Origin: Paenibacillus_AB hodogayensis
Lineage (GTDB): Bacteria; Bacillota; Bacilli; Paenibacillales; NBRC-103111
NCBI RefSeq assembly: GCF_039536325.1
Contig: NZ_BAAAYO010000005.1
Coordinates: 248,001-312,000, forward strand
DNA length: 64,000 nt
Direction: 5' to 3'
Part shown: positions 16,936 to 25,499 of the stretch, piece by piece
Layout: each line of letters begins with the position of its first letter
How positions within the stretch are numbered: position 1 is the stretch's first letter
Position numbers and translations under genes: made by a program
The notes under the pieces: model-generated
The model's database searches: none
The model's input: the letters and a program-made list of their open reading frames with translations, nothing else
What the model was told of the DNA's origin: nothing

Positions 16936-16962
16936 ACATTTTGGTGAATGCCCACATATAAT
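16936..16962 (+). promoter_or_regulatory. Candidate sigma-E-type promoter for ylmC
   Basis: CATATAAT (16955-16962) is one base from the sigma-E -10 consensus CATACAAT; ACATTTT (16936-16942) lies 12 bases upstream, a partial match to the -35. It precedes the sporulation-associated gene ylmC and lies just after the sigG terminator. Confidence 0.4.
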
Positions 16963-16984
16963 GAAGTAGTACACAAGGGATGAA

Positions 16985-17080
16985 GGTCGGGCCGAAAGGG
17001 TCCGTCGGCCGAAACGACCGAAGCGCTCTGCCAACCGGTCCCGGTCGAGGGAACGACTCGCGCCCTTGTGCGGCAGAGCG
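16985..17080 (+). other. Structured untranslated leader of ylmC
   Basis: Two stem-loops fill most of the leader. First: GGTCG-GGCCG (16985-16994) with CGGCC (17006-17010), a GAAA bulge, and CGACC (17015-17019). Second: CGCTCTGCC (17024-17032) with GGCAGAGCG (17072-17080), enclosing CGAG/CTCG (17046-17049, 17057-17060). No T-runs follow, and no riboswitch family was recognised. Confidence 0.5.
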
Positions 17081-17121
17081 ATTAGGCTCGCAAAAACTTC
17101 AGGGATTCGTGGTGATTCGCC

Positions 17122-17430
17122 TTGAAAATATCCGATTTTCAATCAAAAGACGTCATCAATATCGTCGACGGCAAAAAGCTGGGGCAAATCAGCGATCTGG
17201 AGCTCGATTTGCGTCAAGGCCGCATTGACGCCATCGTCGTGCCGAACCACAGCAAGTTTTTCGGCATGTTCGGCGGGGGGGCCGATGTGGTCATCCCTTG
17301 GCGCAACATCGTCAAGATCGGCATGGACGTCGTGCTCGTCAAGCTGGAGGACGTCAAGGCGTACCGCGTCGAAGGGGATGCCGAGGCGGAGCTCGATTAT
17401 TCGCAGCGGACGACCTACCGGGGGAGCTGA
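17122..17430 (+). CDS. ylmC: PRC-barrel sporulation protein YlmC/YmxH
   Basis: Small protein of the YlmC/YmxH family, consisting of one PRC-barrel-like fold; exact role unknown, associated with sporulation in Bacilli. 102 residues, with the family pattern KDVINIVDGKKLGQISDLEL, then VVPNHSKFFGMFGGG and VIPWRNIVKIGMDVVLVKLE. TTG start at 17122 with a weak GGTGA upstream; nearby GTG codons are in another frame. Preceded by a sigma-E-like promoter and a structured leader. Confidence 0.9.
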   Translation: MKISDFQSKDVINIVDGKKLGQISDLELDLRQGRIDAIVVPNHSKFFGMFGGGADVVIPWRNIVKIGMDVVLVKLEDVKAYRVEGDAEAELDYSQRTTYRGS

Positions 17431-17576
17431 TGCCGGCATGCCGCGCAACGGCAAGCTTGGCTTTCCGTTTCGGACATATGCTGTGGCACGGCCTGGGCGG
17501 CTAAGCTGTCCGGGCTCAGCGTCTGCCGATTTTTGCCAGGAAACATAACGGGCCTGGCTGCAGCGCGCCCCAGGTA

Positions 17577-17585
17577 TGGTATACT
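17577..17585 (+). promoter_or_regulatory. Extended -10 promoter upstream of ylmD
   Basis: TGGTATACT gives an extended -10 (TGnTATACT) 30 bases before the GTG start of ylmD. No good -35 hexamer was found at 17 bases, consistent with an extended -10 promoter for ylmD-ylmE-sepF. Confidence 0.45.
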
Positions 17586-17614
17586 GGAAAAGCTAAGGGA
17601 AGGGGAGGACACGC

Positions 17615-18463
17615 GTGGAGCCGTTTCAATTGACACAGCGGCCGGGCGAACCGGCCAGCTTGCATATAACCCGTTGGGAAAGCGGGCATCCGGGGCTGAG
17701 CGCCGGGTTTACGACGCGATTGGGCGGAGTGAGCCAAGCTCCGTACGATTCTCTGAATTGCGCGCTGCACATTCAGGACGATCCGTCCGTTGTGGCGGAC
17801 AACCGCAAGCGGCTGGCGGCGTCTCTGAACGTTCCTTTCGAAGCGTGGACCTGCGGGGAGCAGGTGCACGGCTGCCAGGTGGCCGTCGTCGCCCGGAGCG
17901 ACCGTGGGAGAGGGAGGCTGACCCGTGAAGATGCAATTCCCGACACGGACGCTCTGATTACGAACGAGCGGGGAATATGGCTGACTTCCTTTTATGCCGA
18001 TTGCGTGCCGCTCTATTTTTTCGATCCGGTGCGTGAAGCCGTAGGTCTTGCCCATGCGGGCTGGAAAGGCACGGTGCTGCAAATTGCCCGCCGTACGGTG
18101 GAAGAGATGACGCGGTCGTTCGGCACGAATCCGGCGGACGTGCTGGCCGCCGTGGGGCCGTCTATCGGGCCATGCTGCTACGAGGTGGATTCGACCGTGA
18201 CGGAGCGGATCGACGAATGCTTGACGGACATCGGAGCCGACGCTTCAATGCGCGAAGCGGTTTGCCGTCCGGGGCGGCCTGGCAAGACGATGCTCGGCTT
18301 GCAACAATTAAATGGACAAATTATGATAAAAGCAGGAATATTGCCGACGCATATCGAAATATGTGAGATGTGCACCGGATGCCGCACCGATCTGTTCTAC
18401 TCTCATCGCAAGGAGCGGGGAAAGACGGGTCGCATGGCGTCGTGGATCGGGCTGGCGCTGTAA
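17615..18463 (+). CDS. ylmD: Peptidoglycan editing factor PgeF/YlmD (multicopper polyphenol oxidase fold)
   Basis: Member of the PgeF/YfiH family; PgeF in E. coli hydrolyses L-Ser-substituted UDP-MurNAc peptides to keep precursors correct, and family members bind Zn through conserved His/Cys. 282 residues. Conserved blocks: GFTTRLGGVSQAPYDSLN, CGEQVHGCQVAVV, FYADCVPLYFFDP, GLAHAGWKGTV and GPSIGPCCYEVD. GTG start behind AAGGGGAGG. Location in the ylm block next to division genes fits a cell-wall quality-control role. Confidence 0.9.
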   Translation: MEPFQLTQRPGEPASLHITRWESGHPGLSAGFTTRLGGVSQAPYDSLNCALHIQDDPSVVADNRKRLAASLNVPFEAWTCGEQVHGCQVAVVARSDRGRGRLTREDAIPDTDALITNERGIWLTSFYADCVPLYFFDPVREAVGLAHAGWKGTVLQIARRTVEEMTRSFGTNPADVLAAVGPSIGPCCYEVDSTVTERIDECLTDIGADASMREAVCRPGRPGKTMLGLQQLNGQIMIKAGILPTHIEICEMCTGCRTDLFYSHRKERGKTGRMASWIGLAL

Positions 18464-18529
18464 AGCCCGGGCGGTGCGCGAAGATATAAAGAACCATCGC
18501 GGGACGATGAAGGAAAGGGTTGGACAAGC

Positions 18530-19216
18530 TTGGGAATGCAGGAACGCATCCTTCAGGTCGAAGAACGGATCGGGCAGGCGTGCTTGCGCAGCGGCCGGAG
18601 ACGCGAAGACGTGAACATGATCGCGGTTACGAAATACGTGTCCACGGATACGGCGAAGGAAGCGGTCGAGTGCGGCCTGCTCCACGTCGGAGAAAACCGC
18701 TGGCAGGATGCCGAGGCGAAATGGAATGCGATCGGCGCCGGAGCGGTGTGGCATTTTATCGGACATTTGCAGACGAACAAAGTGAAAGACGTTATCGGCA
18801 AGTTTGCCTACATACATTCGCTGGACCGGCTATCGCTGGCGGGGGAGCTGGACAAGCATGCCGCAAAGCTCGGCATCCGCGCCGAATGCTTTCTGCAAGT
18901 GAACGTGTCCGGCGAGCAGACCAAATACGGGCTCGCTCCGGAACAGCTTCTTGATTTTGCCGGACAGATTGCTTCTTATTCGTCCTTGCGCATCGCCGGA
19001 CTGATGACGATGGCGCCTTACGAGGCCGAGGCCGAAGCGACGAGACCGGTATTCCGCGGGCTGCGGGAGCTGCGGGACAGACTGAATGCAGCCGGAACTC
19101 TCGGATATGAAGTGAAGCATCTCTCCATGGGGATGTCCAACGACTTCGAGGTTGCCATCGAGGAAGGCGCGACCTGGCTCCGTTTGGGCACCGTACTGGT
19201 GGGTAAAGAAGGATAA
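18530..19216 (+). CDS. ylmE: YggS-family pyridoxal phosphate homeostasis protein YlmE
   Basis: PLP-binding protein of alanine-racemase-like fold III, needed for vitamin B6 and amino-acid homeostasis; no catalytic activity is known. About 228 residues. The PLP lysine lies in MIAVTKYVS; other family motifs are GENRWQDAEAKW, WHFIGHLQTNKV and HLSMGMSNDFEVAI. The start is uncertain: TTG 18530 is 11 bases after AAGGAAAGG, ATG 18536 is 17 bases after. Directly followed by sepF. Confidence 0.92.
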   Translation: MGMQERILQVEERIGQACLRSGRRREDVNMIAVTKYVSTDTAKEAVECGLLHVGENRWQDAEAKWNAIGAGAVWHFIGHLQTNKVKDVIGKFAYIHSLDRLSLAGELDKHAAKLGIRAECFLQVNVSGEQTKYGLAPEQLLDFAGQIASYSSLRIAGLMTMAPYEAEAEATRPVFRGLRELRDRLNAAGTLGYEVKHLSMGMSNDFEVAIEEGATWLRLGTVLVGKEG

Positions 19217-19263
19217 GTGACATCGGTCGCGTATGAAATTGATCACAAAGGAGGAAAATCGTA

Positions 19264-19704
19264 ATGGGAGTTATGAACCGTTTTTTGAACTTTGTCGGTC
19301 TGCAGGACGAAGAAGAAGTCGTCGAACGCGACACGAGAACGACGGACGATCCGGATGATCATGAAACCGTTCCGGCGGACGCACGTAAATCTAATAAGGG
19401 AAACATCGTCAGCATTCATTCCCAGCGCAACGTCCGGGTCGTTCTGAACGAACCGCGCTCCTATGAGGAGACGCAGGAAATTGCCGACCATCTCCGCTCG
19501 CGGCGGCCGGTCGTGGTCAATTTGCAGCGCGTGCGGACCGAGCAGGCGATACGTATCGTCGACTTTTTAAGCGGTACGGTATATGCCCTGAACGGGGGCA
19601 TTACGAAGATCGGCCCGAACATTTTTTTGTGCACGCCCGAGTCGGTGGAAATTCAGGGGGCCATCTCGGAAATGCTGAACGAACAAGATGAATATAATCG
19701 ATAG
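19264..19704 (+). CDS. sepF: Cell division protein SepF
   Basis: Cytoplasmic FtsZ-binding protein that forms rings and curves the septal membrane. 146 residues: a short N-terminal amphipathic membrane-targeting helix (MGVMNRFLNFVGL), a variable acidic linker, and the C-terminal SepF domain (EPRSYEETQEIADHLRSRR, VDFLSGTVYALNGGITKIG). AAAGGAGG upstream of ATG 19264 is strong. Sits in the classical ylmE-sepF-ylmG order; it binds the C-terminal peptide of FtsZ, which is intact in this window. Confidence 0.95.
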   Translation: MGVMNRFLNFVGLQDEEEVVERDTRTTDDPDDHETVPADARKSNKGNIVSIHSQRNVRVVLNEPRSYEETQEIADHLRSRRPVVVNLQRVRTEQAIRIVDFLSGTVYALNGGITKIGPNIFLCTPESVEIQGAISEMLNEQDEYNR

Positions 19705-19715
19705 AGGTGAATGTA

Positions 19716-20009
19716 TTGAGTCCGGCAACGATCGATTCCATTCTCGGGTACATCGGCCAGTTGGGGACGGTATATACGTATCTGGTGATTGCGTATGTGC
19801 TGCTTTCCTGGCTGCCTAATGCCCGGGCCAGCTTTATCGGCGAAATATTGGGCAAGCTTGTCGAGCCTTACCTTTCGCTTTTCCGTCGGTTTATCCCGCC
19901 TATCGGCGGAATGATCGACATTTCTCCGATCGTCGCTTTGATCGCTCTTCGTTTTGTTATTGTCGGGCTGCAGGCGGTATTTGCGTACGTGCTCAGCGCA
20001 TTCGGGTGA
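19716..20009 (+). CDS. ylmG: YggT-family membrane protein YlmG
   Basis: Small integral membrane protein of the YggT/YlmG family linked to membrane and division-site organisation. About 97 residues with two hydrophobic regions (TYLVIAYVLLSWLP and VALIALRFVIVGLQAVFAYV) and the conserved loop PYLSLFRRFIPPIGGMIDISPI. TTG 19716 has AGAGGTG (19703-19709) 6 bases upstream; an in-frame GTG at 19707 would overlap that ribosome site. Confidence 0.88.
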   Translation: MSPATIDSILGYIGQLGTVYTYLVIAYVLLSWLPNARASFIGEILGKLVEPYLSLFRRFIPPIGGMIDISPIVALIALRFVIVGLQAVFAYVLSAFG

Positions 20010-20016
20010 TCGGGCC

Positions 20017-20796
20017 GTGGCGGATTTGTACTCCCATTTTCACCCCGACGAGCACCGTTTTGTAGACAAGGCACAGGAATGGATTGCGCGTGCGGTCGAG
20101 CAGCATGCGGTCAAGTTGACCGACTTTCTCGACCCGCGTCAGGCGTTTATCGTACAGTCGCTCGCCAACCGCGAAGGCGATGTTCAGGTCCGCTTCGACG
20201 GCGGATACGAACAAGCCGAGCGCAAGCGGGCGATCGTCGCTCCCGCATATCGGGATATCGACGAAGAGGAGCCCGGTATCGGGCTGCTTTGCATTACTTC
20301 GGACGACACCAAGTTCACGCAGCTGGACCACGGGGACTTTCTCGGTTCGCTGCTGGGCGTCGGCATCAAGCGTGACAAGCTTGGCGACATCCATGTCGGG
20401 GACGGAGCTTGCCATTGTCTGATTGCCAGCGAGATGATCGACTACGTTCATTTGCACTTGCAGCAGGTGCACCGGGCACACGTACAGACCGAGATGCTGC
20501 CGCTAGACCGTTTGCAGGCGGCGCTCCCGTCTTTGGAGACGATGGGGCTGACGGTCGCTTCTTTGCGTCTGGACGGCATTGTAAGCGATGTCTATCGCTT
20601 GAGCCGGGCCAAGGTGCTTCAGCCGATCAAGTCGGGCCGCTGCAAGGTGAACTGGAAACCCGAGGAAGACCCGTCCAAGCCGCTTAAAGAAGGGGATGTC
20701 GTTTCTTTCCAGGGCTTTGGCCGGTTCAAGCTGCTTGAGGTCGAGGGCGAGACGAAGAAAGGCAGAGTCCGCTTGAAAATTGGCAAATTCGTGTAG
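20017..20796 (+). CDS. ylmH: S4-domain RNA-binding protein YlmH
   Basis: RNA-binding protein with a C-terminal S4 domain (LRLDGIVSDVYRLSRAK onward) and the N-terminal YlmH family domain (LYSHFHPDEHRFVDKAQEW). 259 residues from GTG 20017, closely matching the B. subtilis protein length. YlmH homologues have been tied to rescue of stalled ribosomes. An open frame extends upstream into ylmG but the family N-terminus and GGTGA spacing favour GTG 20017. It precedes divIVA as usual. Confidence 0.9.
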   Translation: MADLYSHFHPDEHRFVDKAQEWIARAVEQHAVKLTDFLDPRQAFIVQSLANREGDVQVRFDGGYEQAERKRAIVAPAYRDIDEEEPGIGLLCITSDDTKFTQLDHGDFLGSLLGVGIKRDKLGDIHVGDGACHCLIASEMIDYVHLHLQQVHRAHVQTEMLPLDRLQAALPSLETMGLTVASLRLDGIVSDVYRLSRAKVLQPIKSGRCKVNWKPEEDPSKPLKEGDVVSFQGFGRFKLLEVEGETKKGRVRLKIGKFV

Positions 20797-20889
20797 GGCG
20801 GTGCAGGAATTTCGTGATTCCCGTCGAAAGTTGTATATCGGGGATTGAAAGCGATTTTTCGCTCGTCATCATACACAGGAGGTGCGCCA

Positions 20890-21366
20890 ATGCCGTTAAC
20901 GCCATTGGATATACATAACAAGGAGTTCGGGCGACGTCTTCGCGGATATAACGAGGACGAGGTTAACGAATTTCTTGATCAAGTTATTAAAGATTTCGAG
21001 ATTTACTTACGTGAAAATAAAGATTTGCAAAACCAGGTGGCCTCGCTGCAGGAGCGGCTCGATCATTTTGCCAACATCGAGGAAACGCTCAGCAAGACGA
21101 TCATCGTCGCTCAGGAAGCAGCGGACGAGGTCCGCAGCAATGCCAAGAAGGAAGCGCAGCTGATCATTAAAGAGGCGGAGAAAAATGCCGACCGGATTAT
21201 TAACGAATCGCTCGTCAAGTCGCGTAAAATCTCCCTCGAAACCGAGGAACTGAAAAAACAGGCGACCATTTACCGCACCCGGTTTCGGACCCTTGTCGAG
21301 GCGCAGATGGAAATGCTGGGCACCGATCAGTGGGACACGCTCGATCCGAAGGAAGAAAACGCATAG
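20890..21366 (+). CDS. divIVA: Polar/septal landmark protein DivIVA
   Basis: Coiled-coil scaffold that recognises negatively curved membrane at septa and poles. 158 residues. The N-terminal lipid-binding domain PLTPLDIHNKEFGRRLRGYNEDEVNEFLDQV is textbook DivIVA, followed by heptad coiled coil (residues about 35-140). ATG 20890 has AGGAGGTG directly upstream. Usually followed by ileS; here it is followed by a terminator. Confidence 0.96.
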   Translation: MPLTPLDIHNKEFGRRLRGYNEDEVNEFLDQVIKDFEIYLRENKDLQNQVASLQERLDHFANIEETLSKTIIVAQEAADEVRSNAKKEAQLIIKEAEKNADRIINESLVKSRKISLETEELKKQATIYRTRFRTLVEAQMEMLGTDQWDTLDPKEENA

Positions 21367-21402
21367 ATTGCGCATAAGCATGCAGAGTGGCGCCGCGAGA
21401 GC

Positions 21403-21436
21403 AGCCTCTCGTCCGTACAAGGGCGAGAGGCTTTTC
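21403..21436 (+). terminator. Intrinsic terminator after divIVA
   Basis: AGCCTCTCG (21403-21411) pairs perfectly with CGAGAGGCT (21424-21432), followed by TTTC. It occupies the place where ileS and its T-box would stand in B. subtilis. Confidence 0.7.
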
Positions 21437-21539
21437 ATCGTTTCGGCGATTCGTCGCCGAAGCGTCCCCGTAGGGAATGAGGCGGACCGGTTGCGGTAAT
21501 AACTACTAAAGGCGATCCGATATCGAAGGGGGAATGGAG

Positions 21540-21857
21540 ATGCCGGCTACCGACAAACCGGAACCGACTTCGCTTGACAATTTGAATACGAGACTGATCA
21601 AAATCGCCGATCAGCTGGAGAAGACGCAAATTGCCGATTACGTCATGCTGCTGAACCGGCCGCGGAAAATCATTTTCACCAATTTGTATGCGGGCGTCGC
21701 GCGAGGCGTCGGGATTGCGATCGGCTTCACCGTGTTCGCGGCGACCATCCTGTACGTGCTTCGTCTGCTCGGCGCGCTGAATTTGCCGATCATCGGCGAC
21801 TTTATCGCCGATATAATCCAGATTGTCCAAGTGCAGCTGGAGGGCCGGGCCTTTTAA
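21540..21857 (+). CDS. DUF5665-type small membrane protein
   Basis: 105 residues with a hydrophilic N-terminus (LDNLNTRLIKIADQLEKTQIADYVMLLNRPRKII), one long hydrophobic segment (GIAIGFTVFAATILYVLRLLGALN), and a second short one at the C-terminus (PIIGDFIADIIQIVQ). This pattern fits the DUF5665 family found in this position in Paenibacilli; function unknown. ATG 21540 is chosen because GAAGGGGG (21525-21532) is 7-8 bases upstream, whereas ATG 21534 is too close. Confidence 0.8.
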   Translation: MPATDKPEPTSLDNLNTRLIKIADQLEKTQIADYVMLLNRPRKIIFTNLYAGVARGVGIAIGFTVFAATILYVLRLLGALNLPIIGDFIADIIQIVQVQLEGRAF

Positions 21858-21865
21858 GAACGGAC

Positions 21866-22609
21866 TTAGTTTAAACCGTCCTCCATATCCTGGTAAGGTT
21901 CCGGCTCGAGCAGCGGCTCGCCGTCTCCGCGCTCGATATATTCGCGGTATTGGCGGTTGCGCACGACCGTCACCTGTTGGCCGTACAAGTCGGTGGCGAC
22001 GAAGCTTTCGTAAGACTCCACGAAGCCTTCGTTTTCGTCCGCTTCAATGTACATGGAGTCGTAATCGTGAACCTCCGGATTTTCCGCCATGGCCGGACTG
22101 TCCGAATTGCCCCAGCTTTCGACGATCTGCCAGGCGTCTTCGCCGTCGAATTCCGTCTCGTCCGAACGCTCGTCCATGCTCGTACGGCCGAACGGATGCT
22201 CCAGCACTTGTTCCTCGGCCGGACGCCGCAACGACAGTTCCCGGTCGGGAACGTGTTCGAAGCAATATTCCGTTGTGGGCATCGCCTCCAGTCGTTCGAA
22301 CGGGATCGGGCTGCTGCATACGACGCACGTTCCGTACGTGCCTTCCCTGATCCGTTCGAGGGCGTCGTTTATATCGATCAGATGATGCTCGTCATGCTCG
22401 TTAAGGGCGATATCTTTGCCGCGTTCGAACAGCTCCGAGCCGAGATCGGCCGGATGATTGTCATAGGCGGACAGCTCCCCGGTCCCGGAGCCGAGCGAAT
22501 CGGACAAGCCGTAGTGGCCGTTGTCCGCCAGCCGCTGCTCCAAGGAACGGCGTTCCTGTTCCAGAACATCCTTCAGTGCGGACCGCTGCTCCTCTGTTAG
22601 TGCTCTCAT
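21866..22609 (-). CDS. TraR/DksA-type zinc-finger regulator (YteA/YlyA family)
   Basis: 247 residues from ATG (CAT at 22607-22609), with GGAAAGGGG upstream on the minus strand. The first half is helical (LTEEQRSALKDVLEQERRSLEQRL) followed by the DksA-like zinc site CVVCSSPIPFERLEAM...YCFEH; the fourth ligand is His in place of Cys. The C-terminal acidic extension (EPEPYQDMEDG) is typical of the YteA family. DksA-like proteins act in the RNA polymerase secondary channel. It is convergent with the DUF5665 gene and divergent from lspA. Confidence 0.85.
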   Translation of the reverse strand: MRALTEEQRSALKDVLEQERRSLEQRLADNGHYGLSDSLGSGTGELSAYDNHPADLGSELFERGKDIALNEHDEHHLIDINDALERIREGTYGTCVVCSSPIPFERLEAMPTTEYCFEHVPDRELSLRRPAEEQVLEHPFGRTSMDERSDETEFDGEDAWQIVESWGNSDSPAMAENPEVHDYDSMYIEADENEGFVESYESFVATDLYGQQVTVVRNRQYREYIERGDGEPLLEPEPYQDMEDGLN

Positions 22610-22827
22610 ATAAAATCGTTTCCCCTTTCCGGCAACGTCTGCAATGCATTGCCATAGCAATACGTATATCGTTAACCGCCGCTTGCGGAAATATGAAAGC
22701 CAACATTTCCTTGCGAAGCGGTTCCGCCAAAAGACGATGGCGATCTTATCCATTCCATTGGACGGGCGGGCGACGGCTGTGCTACAATGCGAGTTGTCGG
22801 AACCATATGTCGCGGGGAGGAAGTCCA

Positions 22828-23343
22828 TTGATTTATTACGTTTTGGCGCTCATCGTGTTTATACTCGATCAGATTACCAAGAGGCTGATCGTCGTATACA
22901 TGAACGAAGGAGATTCCTGGTCGGTCATCGGTGAATTTTTTTATTTGACCTCGCATCGGAACCGGGGCGCGGCTTTCGGCATTTTGCAGAACCAGCGCTG
23001 GTTTTTCATCATTGTGACCTCCATTGTCGTCATCGGCATCATCTGGTATTTGATGAAACTGCGCAAGGAACAATCGAAGACGCTCCTCAAGGTGGCGCTT
23101 GGCTTGCTGCTTGGCGGCGCGAGCGGTAATTTCCTCGACCGCGCCCTGTTTGGGGAAGTGGTGGATTTTATGCATTTCCGTTTCCAGTTTCCTTGGTTCG
23201 GACACGATGTCGACTACAGCTTTGCCATATTCAATCTGGCCGACTCGGCGATCGTCATCGGAGTCGCGCTTATTTTTCTCGATTCGCTGCTTTCCTGGCG
23301 CAAAGAAAGAAGAGGGTTAGTACATGAGCAAGATCAGGCATAA
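22828..23343 (+). CDS. lspA: Lipoprotein signal peptidase LspA
   Basis: Membrane aspartyl peptidase that cleaves signal peptides of diacylglyceryl-modified prolipoproteins, such as the lipoproteins encoded at 46239-47300 and 61638-62639. 171 residues, four membrane helices. Catalytic Asp motifs GNFLDRAL and FNLADSAIV are both present, with the N-terminal DQITKRL. TTG start at 22828 follows GGGGAGG. Its end overlaps rluD by 20 bases. Confidence 0.94.
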   Translation: MIYYVLALIVFILDQITKRLIVVYMNEGDSWSVIGEFFYLTSHRNRGAAFGILQNQRWFFIIVTSIVVIGIIWYLMKLRKEQSKTLLKVALGLLLGGASGNFLDRALFGEVVDFMHFRFQFPWFGHDVDYSFAIFNLADSAIVIGVALIFLDSLLSWRKERRGLVHEQDQA

Positions 23344-24325
23344 GGAAGAAAATCAGTTCCCGCCGCAACCGTTTGCGGGCGATACGAGCGTTGGCGCTCC
23401 GGAGGATCAGGATGGGTCGTTCGAGTGGATCGTTGAGCCGGGACAGAGCGGCGAACGGATCGACAAGTATGTAACCGAATCGGTCGAGGACGACATTTCC
23501 CGCTCGCAAATCCAGCTCTGGATCAAGCAAGGGGACGTGACCGTCAACGGCGCCGCCGTCAAACCGAACTACAAGCTGGCGGCCAACGATAAAGTGACGC
23601 TGGTCATCCCCGATCCGGTAGAGGTTCACATTGCTCCGGAGGCGATTCCGCTCGAGATCGTGTACGAGGATGCCGACATCGTCGTCGTCAACAAGCCGCG
23701 GGGAATGGTCGTCCATCCCGCTCCGGGGCATTATTCGGGGACTCTCGTCAACGCGCTGCTTTATCATTGCCGGGATTTGTCCGGCATTAACGGAGTGCTT
23801 CGGCCGGGCATCGTCCATCGGATCGACAAAGATACGTCCGGTCTGCTGATGGCGGCCAAAAACGACAAGGCTCATCTGTCTCTGGCCGCGCAGTTGAAGG
23901 CGCACAGCGTGACGCGCAAATACGTGGCGGTCGTGCACGGCAACGTCGCGCACGATCAAGGGACGATCGATGCGCCGATCGGCCGCGACTCCTCGGACCG
24001 CAAAAAGTATATGGTGACGGATAAAAACAGCAAGCGGGCGGTTACGCATTTTATCGTGCTGGAGCGCATTGCCGACTACACGGTGCTGCAGCTCAAGCTG
24101 GAGACGGGCCGGACGCATCAAATTCGCGTTCATATGAAATATATCGAACATCCGCTGGTCGGCGATCCGATGTACGGGCGCAGCAAAGGCAACCCTATCG
24201 AAGGGCAGGCGCTGCACGCCGAGCTGCTCGGCTTCGTGCATCCGACAAGCGGCGAGTATATGGAATTCGCGGCTGAGCTTCCGCAAGATATGAAACATCT
24301 GCTGGACGTCATCAAAACGTTGTAA
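23324..24325 (+). CDS. RluD-family 23S rRNA pseudouridine synthase (YlyB)
   Basis: Converts uridines to pseudouridine in large-subunit rRNA. 333 residues: N-terminal S4 RNA-binding domain (residues about 35-100, DDISRSQIQLWIKQGDVTVNG) and the PsuA/RluD catalytic domain with the nucleophilic Asp in HRIDKDTSGLLM near residue 166, and LETGRTHQIRVHM. Overlaps lspA and is followed 16 bases later by the aminotransferase gene. Confidence 0.92.
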   Translation: MSKIRHKEENQFPPQPFAGDTSVGAPEDQDGSFEWIVEPGQSGERIDKYVTESVEDDISRSQIQLWIKQGDVTVNGAAVKPNYKLAANDKVTLVIPDPVEVHIAPEAIPLEIVYEDADIVVVNKPRGMVVHPAPGHYSGTLVNALLYHCRDLSGINGVLRPGIVHRIDKDTSGLLMAAKNDKAHLSLAAQLKAHSVTRKYVAVVHGNVAHDQGTIDAPIGRDSSDRKKYMVTDKNSKRAVTHFIVLERIADYTVLQLKLETGRTHQIRVHMKYIEHPLVGDPMYGRSKGNPIEGQALHAELLGFVHPTSGEYMEFAAELPQDMKHLLDVIKTL

Positions 24326-24341
24326 CGGGGGAGAAGAAATC

Positions 24342-25499
24342 GTGGAGCATCTGGTGAATTCCGCGGTGAAGGATATTCAAATATCGGGCATCCGCAAAAT
24401 CGCGAATAAAGTGGCAGCTTACCCGGACGCGATCGCGCTGACGATCGGCCAGCCGGACTTTCCGACACCCGCCCATATCGCCGAGGCTGGCAAACGGGCG
24501 CTTGATCTGAACAAAACGGTATATACGCCGAATGCCGGCCTGCTCGAGCTGCGCCGCGCGGCGAGTCATTTTGTGGAGAAAAAGTACGGACTTCTGTACG
24601 AACCCGAGCAGGAAATTCTCGTGACGGCGGGAGCCAGCCAGGCGCTGGATATTTCGCTCCGCACGATTATCGGGCCGGGCAGCGAGGTGTTGATTCCGGG
24701 TCCGATCTATCCGGGCTACGAGCCGATAATCCGCCTGTGCGGCGGCGTGCCGATATATGTCGATACGCGGGAAACCGGCTTCAAGCTGACCGCCGAGCTT
24801 ATTCGCGAGAAGCTGACCGAGCGGACGCGCGCCGTTATTTTGTGTTACCCGTCCAACCCGACAGGCCGGATTATGGCGGCGGAAGAGCTGGAGGCAGTCG
24901 CCGATTTGCTGCGCGGCAAGCCGGTCTTCATCATCTCCGATGAAATCTACAGCGAGCTGATTTATGACGCTCCCCACCGTTCCATTGCCGCTCTGCCGGG
25001 CATGAAGGAACAGACGATCGTGATCAACGGGCTGTCCAAGTCGCATTCGATGACCGGCTGGCGGATCGGCTTTACGTTTGCTCCTGCCGAGATCACTCGT
25101 CACATGGTGAAGGTGCATCAATACAATGTGACCTGCGCCAGCTCGATCAGCCAGTATGCCGCCATCGAAGCGCTGACTGCCGGCTTTGACGATGCGCTGC
25201 CGATGAAGCAGGAATACAAGGCCAGACGGGACTTTGTGTACGAGCGGCTGCAACGGATCGGGCTCGAGGCCGACAAGCCGGAAGGAGCCTTTTACATATT
25301 CCCGTCGATCCGCCGGTTCGGGCTGGGCTCGCTCGATTTTACGCTGAGGCTGTTGGATGAAGCGGGGGTCGCGGTCGTGCCGGGAGACGCGTTCTCCGAA
25401 TACGGGGAAGGGTATATCCGGATTTCGTACGCCTATTCCATGGACGTGCTGGAGAGAGCGATGGATAAGCTGGAGCAGTTTACGGCAAAGCTCGGCTAA
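24342..25499 (+). CDS. PLP-dependent aminotransferase, PatA type (N-acetyl-LL-DAP aminotransferase candidate)
   Basis: Fold-type I class I/II aminotransferase, 385 residues. PLP lysine at about residue 233 in NGLSKSHSMTGWRIG; also YTPNAGLLELR, CYPSNPTGRI and SDEIYSELIYD. Its closest known type is B. subtilis PatA, the N-acetyl-LL-diaminopimelate aminotransferase, which would complete the acetylase DAP route begun by dapH and dapL at 31.7-33.6 kb; a broad aromatic or methionine aminotransferase is also possible. GTG start at 24342. Confidence 0.8.
   Translation: MEHLVNSAVKDIQISGIRKIANKVAAYPDAIALTIGQPDFPTPAHIAEAGKRALDLNKTVYTPNAGLLELRRAASHFVEKKYGLLYEPEQEILVTAGASQALDISLRTIIGPGSEVLIPGPIYPGYEPIIRLCGGVPIYVDTRETGFKLTAELIREKLTERTRAVILCYPSNPTGRIMAAEELEAVADLLRGKPVFIISDEIYSELIYDAPHRSIAALPGMKEQTIVINGLSKSHSMTGWRIGFTFAPAEITRHMVKVHQYNVTCASSISQYAAIEALTAGFDDALPMKQEYKARRDFVYERLQRIGLEADKPEGAFYIFPSIRRFGLGSLDFTLRLLDEAGVAVVPGDAFSEYGEGYIRISYAYSMDVLERAMDKLEQFTAKLG

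Noticed and set aside
21867..22609. Plus-strand frames within 21823-22600
   Set aside because: Antisense shadows of the DksA-like gene, which has the zinc-finger motif and a good ribosome site on the minus strand.
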